From: Candidatus Amesbacteria bacterium GW2011_GWC1_47_15
GTDB lineage: Bacteria; Patescibacteriota; Microgenomatia; CAZETR01; Amesbacteraceae
Reading direction: 5' to 3'
NCBI GenBank assembly: GCA_001001375.1
Contig: LCNU01000008.1
Span: 1 to 41,203, forward strand
Length of the DNA: 41,203 nucleotides
Shown piece after piece: positions 1-9,024 of the stretch; positions within the stretch are counted from its first letter, which is position 1; each line of letters begins with the position of its first letter. The position numbers and the translations under genes are program-made. The notes under the pieces are model-generated. The model ran no database searches. It had not been told where the DNA came from and saw only the letters and a list, made by a program, of their open reading frames with translations.

Positions 1-108
1 TGGCAATTGCCGGACAGAAATAAATGGTTGGGTTACATGTTTGGAGGTTTGTACGCCAGATGGTGTATAGGAATGATGTTAAAAAGCGTAAGAGAGAGGT
101 TCGGATAA
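1..108 (+). CDS. C-terminal fragment of an upstream gene (...WQLPDRNKWLGYMFGGLYARWCIGMMLKSVRERFG*)
   Basis: Open frame from base 1 to TAA at 106-108; cut by the window edge. Confidence 0.5.
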   Translation, partial: WQLPDRNKWLGYMFGGLYARWCIGMMLKSVRERFG

Positions 109-146
109 CTGTAAAAGATGAAGTTTGGGCCATAAAGAATTAAAAT

Positions 147-824
147 ATGAAGGTGAGACTTTTGGTAGTCGAGGATGAGGAGAATTTACGCGATTCAATA
201 AAAAGAGGCCTGAAAGAGGCGGGATATGCCGTGGACGGAACCGGAGACGGAGAAGAAGGGCTGCACTTGGCGGAAAACGAACCTTATGACTGCATAGTGC
301 TGGATATAATGCTGCCGAATCTGAACGGATTGGATTTATGCAGACGTATCAGGGAAAAAAATATCAGGACACCGGTCCTGATGCTGACTGCCAAGAATTC
401 TATAGAAGACATTACAACCGGTCTGGACAGCGGAGCGGACGATTACCTGACAAAACCTTTTTCATTTGCAGAGTTGAAATCCCGGATAGCGGCGCTGATA
501 CGCAGAGGCCAGCCTGAAACCTCAATGATTCTGAAAGTCGCCGACCTGGTAATGGATCCGGTAAAACATACCGTCTACCGGAGAAATAATAAAATAGACC
601 TGACACCAAAGGAGTTTTCCATTTTGGAATACATGCTGCGGCACAAAAACGAGGCTGTAACCAGAACTATGATTATAGAACACATATGGGATATAAATTA
701 TGATTCCATGAGCAATGTGGTGGACGTATTTATAGCTACTCTACGGAAAAAAATTGACAAAAACTCAAAAAGCAAACTTATCCTAACCATTCACGGTGTG
801 GGATTTAAAATTTCCGATAAATGA
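147..824 (+). CDS. OmpR/PhoB-family response regulator
   Basis: Receiver (VEDEE, IVLDIMLP, MLTA, LTKPF) plus winged-helix trans_reg_C (LTPKEFSILEYM, RTMIIEHIWD, VDVFIATLRKKID). Confidence 0.95.
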   Translation: MKVRLLVVEDEENLRDSIKRGLKEAGYAVDGTGDGEEGLHLAENEPYDCIVLDIMLPNLNGLDLCRRIREKNIRTPVLMLTAKNSIEDITTGLDSGADDYLTKPFSFAELKSRIAALIRRGQPETSMILKVADLVMDPVKHTVYRRNNKIDLTPKEFSILEYMLRHKNEAVTRTMIIEHIWDINYDSMSNVVDVFIATLRKKIDKNSKSKLILTIHGVGFKISDK

Positions 825-884
825 CAAAAATATTCAGCCTATTCTGAAAATACCTTAAGAGCGAGTTTTGAATCCATACCCGGA

Positions 885-2039
885 ATGATAATCGCAATCA
901 CCGATGCAAGCGGGCAAATCCGGGTATCCTCCTCACTATCATCTGAGGATTTAAACACCCTAAGCGACGTGGTAAAAACCCAAAAATCTATTAAAGACCC
1001 CTTTTTTTCGAGTAAAAAATTAAGTAATTCAAATTTCCGGTTGGGGGTAATTCCGCTTACGGGTGAAAACACTCAATCCCTGATAATCGTAGGGCACCCG
1101 ACAGATGTGATCGACCATGCTATGTCTCGCCTTTTGGCAACTCTTTTTGTAGTAACCGGGCTGGTTTGGATCCCGGCAGCAGCCGGCGGGTGGATTGCGG
1201 CCAAAAGCGCGCTTAAACCTGTAAAATCCCTTTCCGAAAAAATGAAAAAAATAGACAGCGGGAATTTGAAAGACAGATTGGAAATAAAAGAAACAGGAGA
1301 CGAAATTGAAGAATTGTCCCACAGTTTTAACTATCTGCTTTCAAGGCTGGAAGAGTCATTTGACAGAGAGAGGCAGTTTATCGCAGACATAGCCCACGAG
1401 CTAAAGACTCCGCTGACTATTATCAGATCGTCCATGGAGGTGGTCCTCGGAAAAAACAGGAGCAATAATGATTACAGACAAACCATGGAAGAAACCGTGA
1501 GGGTGGTTGACAGATTGTCCGGTGTCGTAAACGACGTATTGGAACTGGCCAGATCAAAAACAGAACAGGACAGTAATCTTTTCAAAACGGCAGATTTGAC
1601 CTCAGTCGTAAGAGATATAAGCGAGCTGACAGAAAAACTGGCAGTGAGTAAACGGATAAGCGTAAGCCAAAAGATAACATCGGGAGTAACCATACCGGGA
1701 GAAAGACAAAAATTGTTCAGAGCGCTGTTTAACCTGGCCGACAACGCTGTGAAATATACCCCAGCGTCAGGCAAAATCGGAATCCGCCTGGAGAAGGAAA
1801 AAGACCATGCTCTCTTTGAGATAAGCAACACCGGAAAAGGGATCCAACCTGCTGAACTGCCAAACATTTTCAACAGGTTTTACCAGGGGACAGGAGACAG
1901 AGATACTCAAGGATCAGGATTAGGACTGGCTATCTGCAAATCTATAATTGAAGCCCATAAAGGGAAAATAAGTGTATTTAGCCAGCCGGGAAAGACGACT
2001 GTTTTTAAAATCCACCTTCCGCTCACCAAACATTCTTAA
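885..2039 (+). CDS. Sensor histidine kinase (HAMP, HisKA, HATPase_c), N-terminal TM1 apparently missing
   Basis: H-box IAHELKTPLTIIRSS, N-box NLADNAVKYT, G-box GSGLGLAICKSI; only one TM (LLATLFVVTGLVWIPAAAGGWIAA); frame is open back to the TGA of the response regulator. Confidence 0.9.
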   Translation: MIIAITDASGQIRVSSSLSSEDLNTLSDVVKTQKSIKDPFFSSKKLSNSNFRLGVIPLTGENTQSLIIVGHPTDVIDHAMSRLLATLFVVTGLVWIPAAAGGWIAAKSALKPVKSLSEKMKKIDSGNLKDRLEIKETGDEIEELSHSFNYLLSRLEESFDRERQFIADIAHELKTPLTIIRSSMEVVLGKNRSNNDYRQTMEETVRVVDRLSGVVNDVLELARSKTEQDSNLFKTADLTSVVRDISELTEKLAVSKRISVSQKITSGVTIPGERQKLFRALFNLADNAVKYTPASGKIGIRLEKEKDHALFEISNTGKGIQPAELPNIFNRFYQGTGDRDTQGSGLGLAICKSIIEAHKGKISVFSQPGKTTVFKIHLPLTKHS

Positions 2040-2067
2040 TAAATTCTTAATTAATTTACAGTAAACT
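2032..2067 (+). promoter_or_regulatory. Putative response-regulator operator/promoter: ATTCTTAAT direct repeat in 11-bp phase, dyad TTTACAGTAAA, -10-like TAAACT
   Basis: ATTCTTAAT at 2032-2040 and 2043-2051; TTTAC-A-GTAAA at 2055-2065; TAAACT at 2062-2067, 7 nt before ATG 2075. Confidence 0.5.
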
Positions 2068-2074
2068 AAGCCTT

Positions 2075-3745
2075 ATGCCTTCGTGCCGAGTTTTTATAAA
2101 AGGGATGCACTGCAGATCCTGCGAACTGCTGGTCGAAGATGAACTATTGAAGGTAAAGGGTGTGGAAAAAGCCACCGTAAACCATATGAAAGCCAAGGCT
2201 GAGCTGCAATACAGCGGGCCTCTGGATAAAAACGGCATAGAACGGGCAGTGAAAAATGCCGGGTATAAACTGGGGGTGGAAAAGACAAGAATATTTTCGA
2301 ACAATCCGGCAGATTATAAAGACCTGGGGATAGCAGTATTTATCGCCGCAGTGCTGTACCTGGCAGCAAGACAACTTGGAATTTTTAATTTGGGGGGTAA
2401 CACAGGAAGCAACCCGACAGGACTGGGAGCGGTATTTATCATCGGACTGACGGCCGGTGTATCCACCTGCATGGCACTTGTCGGCGGACTGGTCCTGGGT
2501 GCGGCGGCTAATTTTGCCAAAAAACACCCGGACAGCACGGGAATCCAAAAATTCAAACCGCATTTGTTTTTCAATGCAGGAAGAATTGCAGGGTATTTAA
2601 TTTTCGGAGCGATCATCGGATATCTGGGATCCGTCTTTCAGTTGTCCGTGTCTATCCTGGGACTGTTGACAGCAGCGGCGGGTCTGGCGATGCTGATTTT
2701 GGGCGGACAACTGATTGAAATTCTACCTTTTTTGAAAAAAGTGTCGTTTTCCCTGCCGGCCGGTATTGCCAGAAAAATGGGAATTCAACAGCAGGCTGAA
2801 ACGGAATACAGCCATACAAATTCAGCGGTAATGGGAGCAATGACTTTTTTTCTGCCATGCGGTTTTACCCAGGCGATGCAGCTTTTTGCCATGTCCACCG
2901 GGAACCCTATCCAGGGGGCGATGATTATGGGAGTATTTGCATTGGGAACAGCGCCGGGACTACTGGGGGTAGGAGGAATGTCCGCTGCGGTAAAAGGCTA
3001 CGCCGGGAAGTTGTTTTTTAAAACTGCGGGTGTCGCGGTAATCATGCTCGCCTTTTTTAACCTGGCAAACGGATTGAACCTGCTGGGGATAAATCCTGTC
3101 CAGGGATTTTCCCAAAGGGCGGCGGCCAGTTCCACGGATGATCCCAACGTAAAGCTAGTATCCGGGATGCAGGAAGTCAGAATGAATCAATTGGCTAATG
3201 GTTATTCGCCAAATAAATTTACGATAAAGAAAGGTATACCCGTCCGCTGGATAATTAACTCCAAAGACAGCAATACCTGTGCATCAAGCATTCTGGCAAG
3301 CAAGATCGGGGTAAGAAAAACCCTGACACCAGGTGAAAATATAATAGATTTTCTGCCGGAGGAAGCGGGGACGATCAGATTTACCTGCAGTATGGGAATG
3401 TATAGCGGAAGTTTTGAAGTGGTGGGTGACCAGGCTATACCTACACCTGCCGGCACGGGTGAGACCGGCAATACGAAGATATTAAAGGCGGTTTATACAA
3501 CTTCGGATGATATCGACCCCAACACATTTACGGTAAACGAGGGCGATAAAGCCCGGCTGGAAATTGAAGCCAGAGACAGCGGTTACGGATGTATGGGGAG
3601 TGTGACTATTCCGGGACTTTCTGACCAGGTCGAAGTATTTGAGGCGGGAGAAACATTGAAACTTGATTTTACGGCCGATAAACCGGGCAGGTATCCGATC
3701 ACCTGCGGTATGGGTATACCCAGGGGAGTGATAGAAGTCATATGA
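2075..3745 (+). CDS. HMA domain + DsbD/SafE-like (sulfite exporter TauE/SafE-type) membrane domain + two cupredoxin-like domains
   Basis: GMHCRSCE HMA motif; intramembrane Cys in GVSTCMALVGG and FFLPCGFTQAMQ; two C-terminal repeats ending TCSMGMYSG and TCGMGIPRG. Confidence 0.85.
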   Translation: MPSCRVFIKGMHCRSCELLVEDELLKVKGVEKATVNHMKAKAELQYSGPLDKNGIERAVKNAGYKLGVEKTRIFSNNPADYKDLGIAVFIAAVLYLAARQLGIFNLGGNTGSNPTGLGAVFIIGLTAGVSTCMALVGGLVLGAAANFAKKHPDSTGIQKFKPHLFFNAGRIAGYLIFGAIIGYLGSVFQLSVSILGLLTAAAGLAMLILGGQLIEILPFLKKVSFSLPAGIARKMGIQQQAETEYSHTNSAVMGAMTFFLPCGFTQAMQLFAMSTGNPIQGAMIMGVFALGTAPGLLGVGGMSAAVKGYAGKLFFKTAGVAVIMLAFFNLANGLNLLGINPVQGFSQRAAASSTDDPNVKLVSGMQEVRMNQLANGYSPNKFTIKKGIPVRWIINSKDSNTCASSILASKIGVRKTLTPGENIIDFLPEEAGTIRFTCSMGMYSGSFEVVGDQAIPTPAGTGETGNTKILKAVYTTSDDIDPNTFTVNEGDKARLEIEARDSGYGCMGSVTIPGLSDQVEVFEAGETLKLDFTADKPGRYPITCGMGIPRGVIEVI

Positions 3746-3948
3746 TTACCACCCTGAATATTTCCGGACTACACTGCCCGGCGTGTGAAAAACTGACGGA
3801 AAAAAGGATCTTTGCTATTTCCGGAGTTAAAACCGTGAGGGTAAACTCGAACAACGGAAAAGCCGTGATTGAAGCGGACAGAAATCTCGATGATACAGAA
3901 ATTAACCAAGTATTAACAGGACTTCCATATCATGCGAAAAATAACTAA
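3742..3948 (+). CDS. CopZ-like HMA copper chaperone
   Basis: 68 aa single HMA domain, [12 protein letters not shown] overlap with upstream gene. Confidence 0.8.
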   Translation: MITTLNISGLHCPACEKLTEKRIFAISGVKTVRVNSNNGKAVIEADRNLDDTEINQVLTGLPYHAKNN

Positions 3949-6900
3949 CAGCGATAAAATTTATGATTTTCAGGTTGACGGTATGCACTGCCAGTCCTGT
4001 GAAACGCTGATAACAGAAGAGCTTTCTAGTATAAAGGGTATCAGCAATATATCCGTAGACCATAAAACTGGAAAAGTGAGCCTGAAAATGAACGGGGCTG
4101 CAACAGCCGAGCAAATTGCCCAGGCGGTAATTCGGGCAGGGTACAAGGCAAAAATCGATTCCCCGACGGCTGTATCCGCTCCCTACCCCCTGCCCTCTTC
4201 ACTGGGTATCGAAGGTAGGTTAAAAAAAGACACAAGTGGTGAATATATTTTTAAAGGCAAGTTGACTGTAAACGGGGAAAATGAATTTGAAGACGGCAGT
4301 CTGGCTGCGGCCAGCAGAAGAGTATCTCTGGATATTTACGGCATGCATTGCAGTTCCTGCGCAGGCCTAATCGAAAAACAGCTGAAGAAGACCCCGGGAG
4401 TGACTACGGCGGGTGTGAATTTCGCTGCTGAAAAAGCCAGCATAGTGTACACAGGAAACAATGAATCAGAATTGATCGCTGCAATAGAAAAATTAGGATA
4501 CAAGGCCGCTTTTACAATGGCCGAAGATTCGACGGTTCAAACAGCAAGACAGGAATCTGAGATCAGGCGCCAACTGAAAATATTTTTGTTCAGCCTCGTC
4601 CTTTCCTCTCCGATGATCTATTTCATGATGATGGACTTTTTTCCCGCGTTATACGCGTCTTCCACACTATTTCCCTTTGTGGGGATTGTTTCGGCAATAT
4701 TGGCCACTCCGGTACAGTTTATTGCCGGACGCGGGTTTTATAAGGGCACCTGGTCCGCACTGCGGATGAAAACTTTTAATATGGACAGCCTGATTGCCAT
4801 CGGCACGTCCGTGGCATATTTTTACAGCCTGGTAAACCTGACAGGACATTACCTGAGATACGGAACAATTTTGGGTATCGGAGGAGCTAAAGTCCCGGAA
4901 TTGTATTTTGAGACTGCAGCTTTTTTGATAACTTTTGTTATCCTGGGTAAATATCTTGAGGCTAAAGCTAAAGGACGCACCTCTGAGGCGATTAAAAAGC
5001 TGATGGGACTTTCGGCTAAAACAGCCCGAGTCAAACGCGGTGAATTTACAACCGACATACCTATAGAGGAAGTAGTCAAAAACGACATAGTTATAGTCCG
5101 CCCGGGAGAAAAAGTCCCAGTGGACGGGGTAATAATTAAAGGCATGTCCTCCATTGATGAGTCCATGATAACCGGCGAAAGCCTGCCTTTAGAAAAAAAC
5201 GACGGAGACCATGTGATCGGAGGCACTATTAATAAAACCGGAAGTTTTGAATTTCAGGCAACCCGGGTAGGAGCGGAGACAACCCTCTCCCAGATAATCC
5301 GTCTGGTGGAAGAGGCCCAGGGATCCAAGGCCCCGATACAAGCGTTTGCGGATAAAATTTCCGCCAAATTTGTACCAGCTGTAATCATACTGGCACTTGC
5401 GACTTTCGGAATATGGTTTTTCCTGTTGGGAGCTTCTTTGGCCTTTTCCCTGATGGCTTTCACTGCAGTTATAGTCATTGCCTGCCCTTGTGCGCTGGGA
5501 CTGGCTACACCTACAGCTATCATGGTAGGGACGGGAAAGGGAGCGGAAAATGGAATATTGGTCAAAGGCGGTGAACCGCTGGAAGCTGCAGGGAAAATCA
5601 AGACAATTATTTTCGACAAGACCGGGACGATCACAAAAGGCAAGCCGGAGGTAACAGACATAGTCCCGGTAAGCGACCAGGTAAATTATAACCGTCTTTT
5701 GCAGATAGCAGCCAGTATGGAGAAACAGTCCGAACACCCTCTGGCTGAGGCAATTTATATGCACGCACAGTCATTGAACTCAAACTTGCTGACTGTAGAT
5801 GGTTTTGAAGCTATTCCCGGACACGGAGTAAGGGGAACTATAGACGGAGAAACATATTATTTCGGAAACACCCGTCTGGCCTCGCGAATAGCCGAAACCG
5901 GCCAATACGAATGGCAAATCCGACAACTGGAGGAGCAGGGCAAGACTGTAATGCTTTTGACTGACCAGAAACAAATTTTGGGATTGATCGGAGTGGCTGA
6001 TACGGTCAAAGAGACTTCCAAAGAGGCTATAGAGAAACTGCAAAAACGGGGAATTGAAGTGTGGATGATAACCGGAGATAACGAGAGAACAGCCCGGGCT
6101 ATAGCCGGACAGGTCGGGATTAGCAACGTGATGGCCAACGTCCTTCCTCAGGATAAGGCAAATGAAGTAAAAAGGCTGCAGAGTGCCGGAAAACGTGTAG
6201 CCATGGTCGGCGATGGTATAAACGACGCGCCTGCGCTGGCTCAAGCAGACCTGGGAATAGCCATGGGGTCCGGGACTGACGCGGCTATGGAAACAGGCGG
6301 AATTGTAATTATGAAAAGCGACCTGAGGGACGTACCGGCGGCGTTTGACCTGTCTGCTGAAACGATGAACAAAATAAAACAGAACATGTTTTTTGCCCTG
6401 TTTTACAATGTCATGGGTATCCCGGTCGCCGCCCGGATGTTTGCCTTTGCGGGGCTGGTACTCAAGCCGGAACTGGCCGGTTTGGCTATGGCCTTAAGCT
6501 CGATTTCGGTAGTGGGAAATTCGCTGCTTCTGCGCGGCTTCCGGCCGGGAAGAAAGAATTATATTTCTTCGCTAGCACCGGTCGTAATGGTTATCATTTT
6601 TACCATAATATTTTTAACTTTTGCCCGCTTCAGTTCCGGTATGGCTGAAGCAGCGGATATGACAATTGAGGCAAACAACGAAATGCAGCCGGAAAACCCT
6701 CAGGTATTTATGCTGAGCGCACCAGACGGAATAGACAAAAAATTCATCCGGGTGGAAGGAGCATTACCGGAAAATCTGAAAGGCGAAATCCCTTCGGACG
6801 GGTTTGCCCCCGTGTATATCGGAAATAAAAAATATCTGCCGGTATATCTGGGGGCCAAAGAGGCCAAAGTAATGATGGAGGAAAATATATTCGAAAAAGA

Positions 6901-7021
6901 AGGCGATCTGATCCCCCAATTTTTCGGCAACGATTTGATAGTCTCAATGATCCTGCCGGAAACCGGCACTGGATTGGACGAGTACCATATCGTGGGAGAA
7001 GAGTTTAGAAAACCTGAATAA
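3932..7021 (+). CDS. copA: Copper-translocating P1B-type ATPase with two N-terminal HMA domains and C-terminal extension
   Basis: HMA motifs GMHCQSC and GMHCSSC; CPC ([15 protein letters not shown]), DKTGT, HP (SEHPLAEA), [14 protein letters not shown]; about 115 aa after an additional TM. Confidence 0.95.
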   Translation: MRKITNSDKIYDFQVDGMHCQSCETLITEELSSIKGISNISVDHKTGKVSLKMNGAATAEQIAQAVIRAGYKAKIDSPTAVSAPYPLPSSLGIEGRLKKDTSGEYIFKGKLTVNGENEFEDGSLAAASRRVSLDIYGMHCSSCAGLIEKQLKKTPGVTTAGVNFAAEKASIVYTGNNESELIAAIEKLGYKAAFTMAEDSTVQTARQESEIRRQLKIFLFSLVLSSPMIYFMMMDFFPALYASSTLFPFVGIVSAILATPVQFIAGRGFYKGTWSALRMKTFNMDSLIAIGTSVAYFYSLVNLTGHYLRYGTILGIGGAKVPELYFETAAFLITFVILGKYLEAKAKGRTSEAIKKLMGLSAKTARVKRGEFTTDIPIEEVVKNDIVIVRPGEKVPVDGVIIKGMSSIDESMITGESLPLEKNDGDHVIGGTINKTGSFEFQATRVGAETTLSQIIRLVEEAQGSKAPIQAFADKISAKFVPAVIILALATFGIWFFLLGASLAFSLMAFTAVIVIACPCALGLATPTAIMVGTGKGAENGILVKGGEPLEAAGKIKTIIFDKTGTITKGKPEVTDIVPVSDQVNYNRLLQIAASMEKQSEHPLAEAIYMHAQSLNSNLLTVDGFEAIPGHGVRGTIDGETYYFGNTRLASRIAETGQYEWQIRQLEEQGKTVMLLTDQKQILGLIGVADTVKETSKEAIEKLQKRGIEVWMITGDNERTARAIAGQVGISNVMANVLPQDKANEVKRLQSAGKRVAMVGDGINDAPALAQADLGIAMGSGTDAAMETGGIVIMKSDLRDVPAAFDLSAETMNKIKQNMFFALFYNVMGIPVAARMFAFAGLVLKPELAGLAMALSSISVVGNSLLLRGFRPGRKNYISSLAPVVMVIIFTIIFLTFARFSSGMAEAADMTIEANNEMQPENPQVFMLSAPDGIDKKFIRVEGALPENLKGEIPSDGFAPVYIGNKKYLPVYLGAKEAKVMMEENIFEKEGDLIPQFFGNDLIVSMILPETGTGLDEYHIVGEEFRKPE

Positions 7022-7030
7022 GATGAAATT

Positions 7031-7525
7031 ATGGTTTTAAAGTATAAACCCCGGAAATGGGAATATTTTGTACTTAATTTCAGTTTTTATCTGAAGAATA
7101 AGTTTTTTTGGCTGGGGTTATTAACGATCAATCTTTACGCCAGCTATTTATTCCGGGAGCAGTTACCATCGGGTGTTTTTGATACAGCGGTAGTATTTAT
7201 CGGTTCCCTATTATATTTTACGGCCATAACATTTGTATTTTTGGCGGTATTCATGGCGGTGAAAATTTATAATTTCGGGACTGCCTTTAATGAAACCCAT
7301 GAGTTCCGGCTGGATAATTACGGGGTAACATTAATAAGCCAAAATATAACCACCTCTATAAATTGGAATGGGTTTAAAAGGATTTATGAAACACGCAGTG
7401 CCTATTGGTTTCAGATCCAAAACAATTTGGGGCCGCAATTGTATATTCCAAAGCGGCTTTTTAATCAGGTAGCGAGAGAACACATAAAAAAAATAATCCA
7501 GGAAAATACGGATTTTAAATTGTGA
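7031..7525 (+). CDS. YcxB-like membrane protein
   Basis: Two N-terminal TM helices, soluble C-terminus with NWNGFKRIYET...LYIPKRLF pattern. Confidence 0.5.
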   Translation: MVLKYKPRKWEYFVLNFSFYLKNKFFWLGLLTINLYASYLFREQLPSGVFDTAVVFIGSLLYFTAITFVFLAVFMAVKIYNFGTAFNETHEFRLDNYGVTLISQNITTSINWNGFKRIYETRSAYWFQIQNNLGPQLYIPKRLFNQVAREHIKKIIQENTDFKL

Positions 7526-7596
7526 CCCCGGAGGGAATCGAACCCTCGATTTCCTGGATGAAAGCCAGGCGTCCTAGGCCGCTAGACGACGGGGCC
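7523..7596 (-). tRNA. tRNA-Glu (anticodon TTC)
   Basis: Cloverleaf on reverse strand: GGCCCCG...CCTGG-CTTTCAT-CCAGG...GAGGGTTCGAATCCCTC...CGGGGTC; no encoded CCA. Confidence 0.95.
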
Positions 7597-7625
7597 AAAC
7601 TATCTTATTTTACCGTATTTAATGT

Positions 7626-8321
7626 TTAGGAAAAAGCCCTCAACCTGTGCATACTGTCTACTGCCTGCTGTAAATCTTCTTGTTCCATGACTACCACTCC
7701 GGGCCATTGCGACAACACATCAACCAACTCCTTCCAAATACCAACTCCCAATGCACAGGCACAATCCCGGTATGGCCGATTCCATGAAGTCCGGTCTTCT
7801 ATATGGATTATGTCCTTGTCCGGCCTTAAAGAACCTATGGTTTTAAGCACAAAATCAATAAGTTTTTTTTGACCTACCTTGTTTACAGGATATACGGACC
7901 TGCCATAATCATATGCGAAAAATGCACCATCCAGCCTCGATTGTTTAATAGTATCTTCAATGTGGCTAGGATCATGTTTTCCTGTAACTGAGTTTTCCCA
8001 CCCCATAACTGCCCCTTTAATATCGGGGAGAGTTTTTGCAGGAAGATGGTGAATCAGCATTTTTGTTCCGGGGTGCTTCCCGGTAATGCTTATTGCGGCG
8101 GTTAAATCCTCCAGTGTCATTACATTTGGTAAGTGAACTATCAGTCCTAACCTGGCAACAGATAGATTTTTCAGCGCCTCAATTATATAAGCGGTCTCCT
8201 GATATCTAATATCCAAATACAACTGCGCTCCGTCAAATCCAAAGTCTTTTGCGGCCTTTATTGTTTCCAGACCGTCAAAACCAGGAGACAAAGCTGAACT
8301 TGCTAAATAAACTTCAGACAC
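7626..8321 (-). CDS. Sugar phosphate isomerase/epimerase-like (xylose isomerase-like TIM barrel) protein
   Basis: SEVYLASSALSPGFDGLETIKAAKDFGFDGAQLYLD...IVHLPN...HIEDR; GTG start chosen because TATAAT (8328-8333, minus) lies 6 nt upstream. Confidence 0.55.
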   Translation of the reverse strand: MSEVYLASSALSPGFDGLETIKAAKDFGFDGAQLYLDIRYQETAYIIEALKNLSVARLGLIVHLPNVMTLEDLTAAISITGKHPGTKMLIHHLPAKTLPDIKGAVMGWENSVTGKHDPSHIEDTIKQSRLDGAFFAYDYGRSVYPVNKVGQKKLIDFVLKTIGSLRPDKDIIHIEDRTSWNRPYRDCACALGVGIWKELVDVLSQWPGVVVMEQEDLQQAVDSMHRLRAFS

Positions 8322-8649
8322 GGTTAAATTATACCATCGTAGACCTATAATTATGGTCTGGTTTGTATTACTGCTAATTATCGACCTATTGGTATCTCTA
8401 TTCGCATACGGGAAAATAATTAATAACAAAAATTATTACGGCCTGACCCCTTGGCTGAAACAGCTTTCGGGTCTAAACAAAAACCCTCCTGAAAGACAAA
8501 AAACCTGCACAGGATTTTCGGCGGTGAAGCGGAATGGTTTGTTTACCAAGTGATCTGGCAGTGCGTATTGGTAATTTCTCTTGTAACCTCTATTATTCTG
8601 GAGAAACGTATTTAGCTTCAAAAGTATGGATTGACGTCCCAGATAAGGG

Positions 8650-8655
8650 TATAAT
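8650..8655 (+). promoter_or_regulatory. -10 element (TATAAT) of tRNA-Lys
   Basis: TATAAT 10 nt upstream of the tRNA 5' end. Confidence 0.5.
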
Positions 8656-8665
8656 TTGGATGTGA

Positions 8666-8737
8666 GGGGCGGTAGCTCAATGGTAGAGCACCAGCCTTTT
8701 AAGCTGTGGGTTCTGGGTTCGAGTCCCAGCCGCCTCA
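8666..8737 (+). tRNA. tRNA-Lys (anticodon TTT)
   Basis: GGGGCGG TA GCTC...GAGC A CCAGC-CTTTTAA-GCTGT...CTGGG-TTCGAGT-CCCAG CCGCCTC A. Confidence 0.93.
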
Positions 8738-8835
8738 CCCTTCGACAACCTCAGGGTTTGACTCATAATCTCAAGCAAAGATTAAAATCCCACCAAAATA
8801 AAGAAAACACAGGAACTAAAGAGTTTTCTGATCTC

Positions 8836-9024
8836 ATGATGGTTTATCATGAAGAATTTCAAACACGGAAACAAGCAGCGAACCGTCCCAGCCACCTCAC
8901 CAAGAACGTTATGTATATTGCTGTGAATATTATGCATGAGAGTAGGACAATCGGTGAGTTTACTGCTTCCTCAATAGCTGCCGAGGTTGGTAAAAGCATC
9001 ACAGATCAAAAGGAGGGTTTTTAA
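8836..9024 (+). CDS. Hypothetical small protein (start uncertain; the ORF-track start lies upstream of tRNA-Lys and reads through it)
   Basis: MMVYHEEFQTRKQAANRPSHLTKN...; ends next to the start of the following ORF. Confidence 0.4.
   Translation: MMVYHEEFQTRKQAANRPSHLTKNVMYIAVNIMHESRTIGEFTASSIAAEVGKSITDQKEGF

Noticed and set aside
5189-6244. Several 130-190 aa antisense ORFs inside copA (and similar ones inside dnaE and clpB)
   Set aside because: Shadow ORFs in strongly coding genes; compositions look like reverse-frame artefacts.
8353-8553. 66-aa plus-strand ORF (MVWFVLLLIIDLLVSLFAYGK...)
   Set aside because: Begins in the promoter region of the divergent minus-strand gene; no family, promoter or SD support. 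Its hydrophobic start alone is not enough.
8656-8835. 5' part of the 122-aa ORF starting MDVRGGSSMVEH
   Set aside because: This portion is translation of tRNA-Lys; any real gene starts downstream (about 8836).
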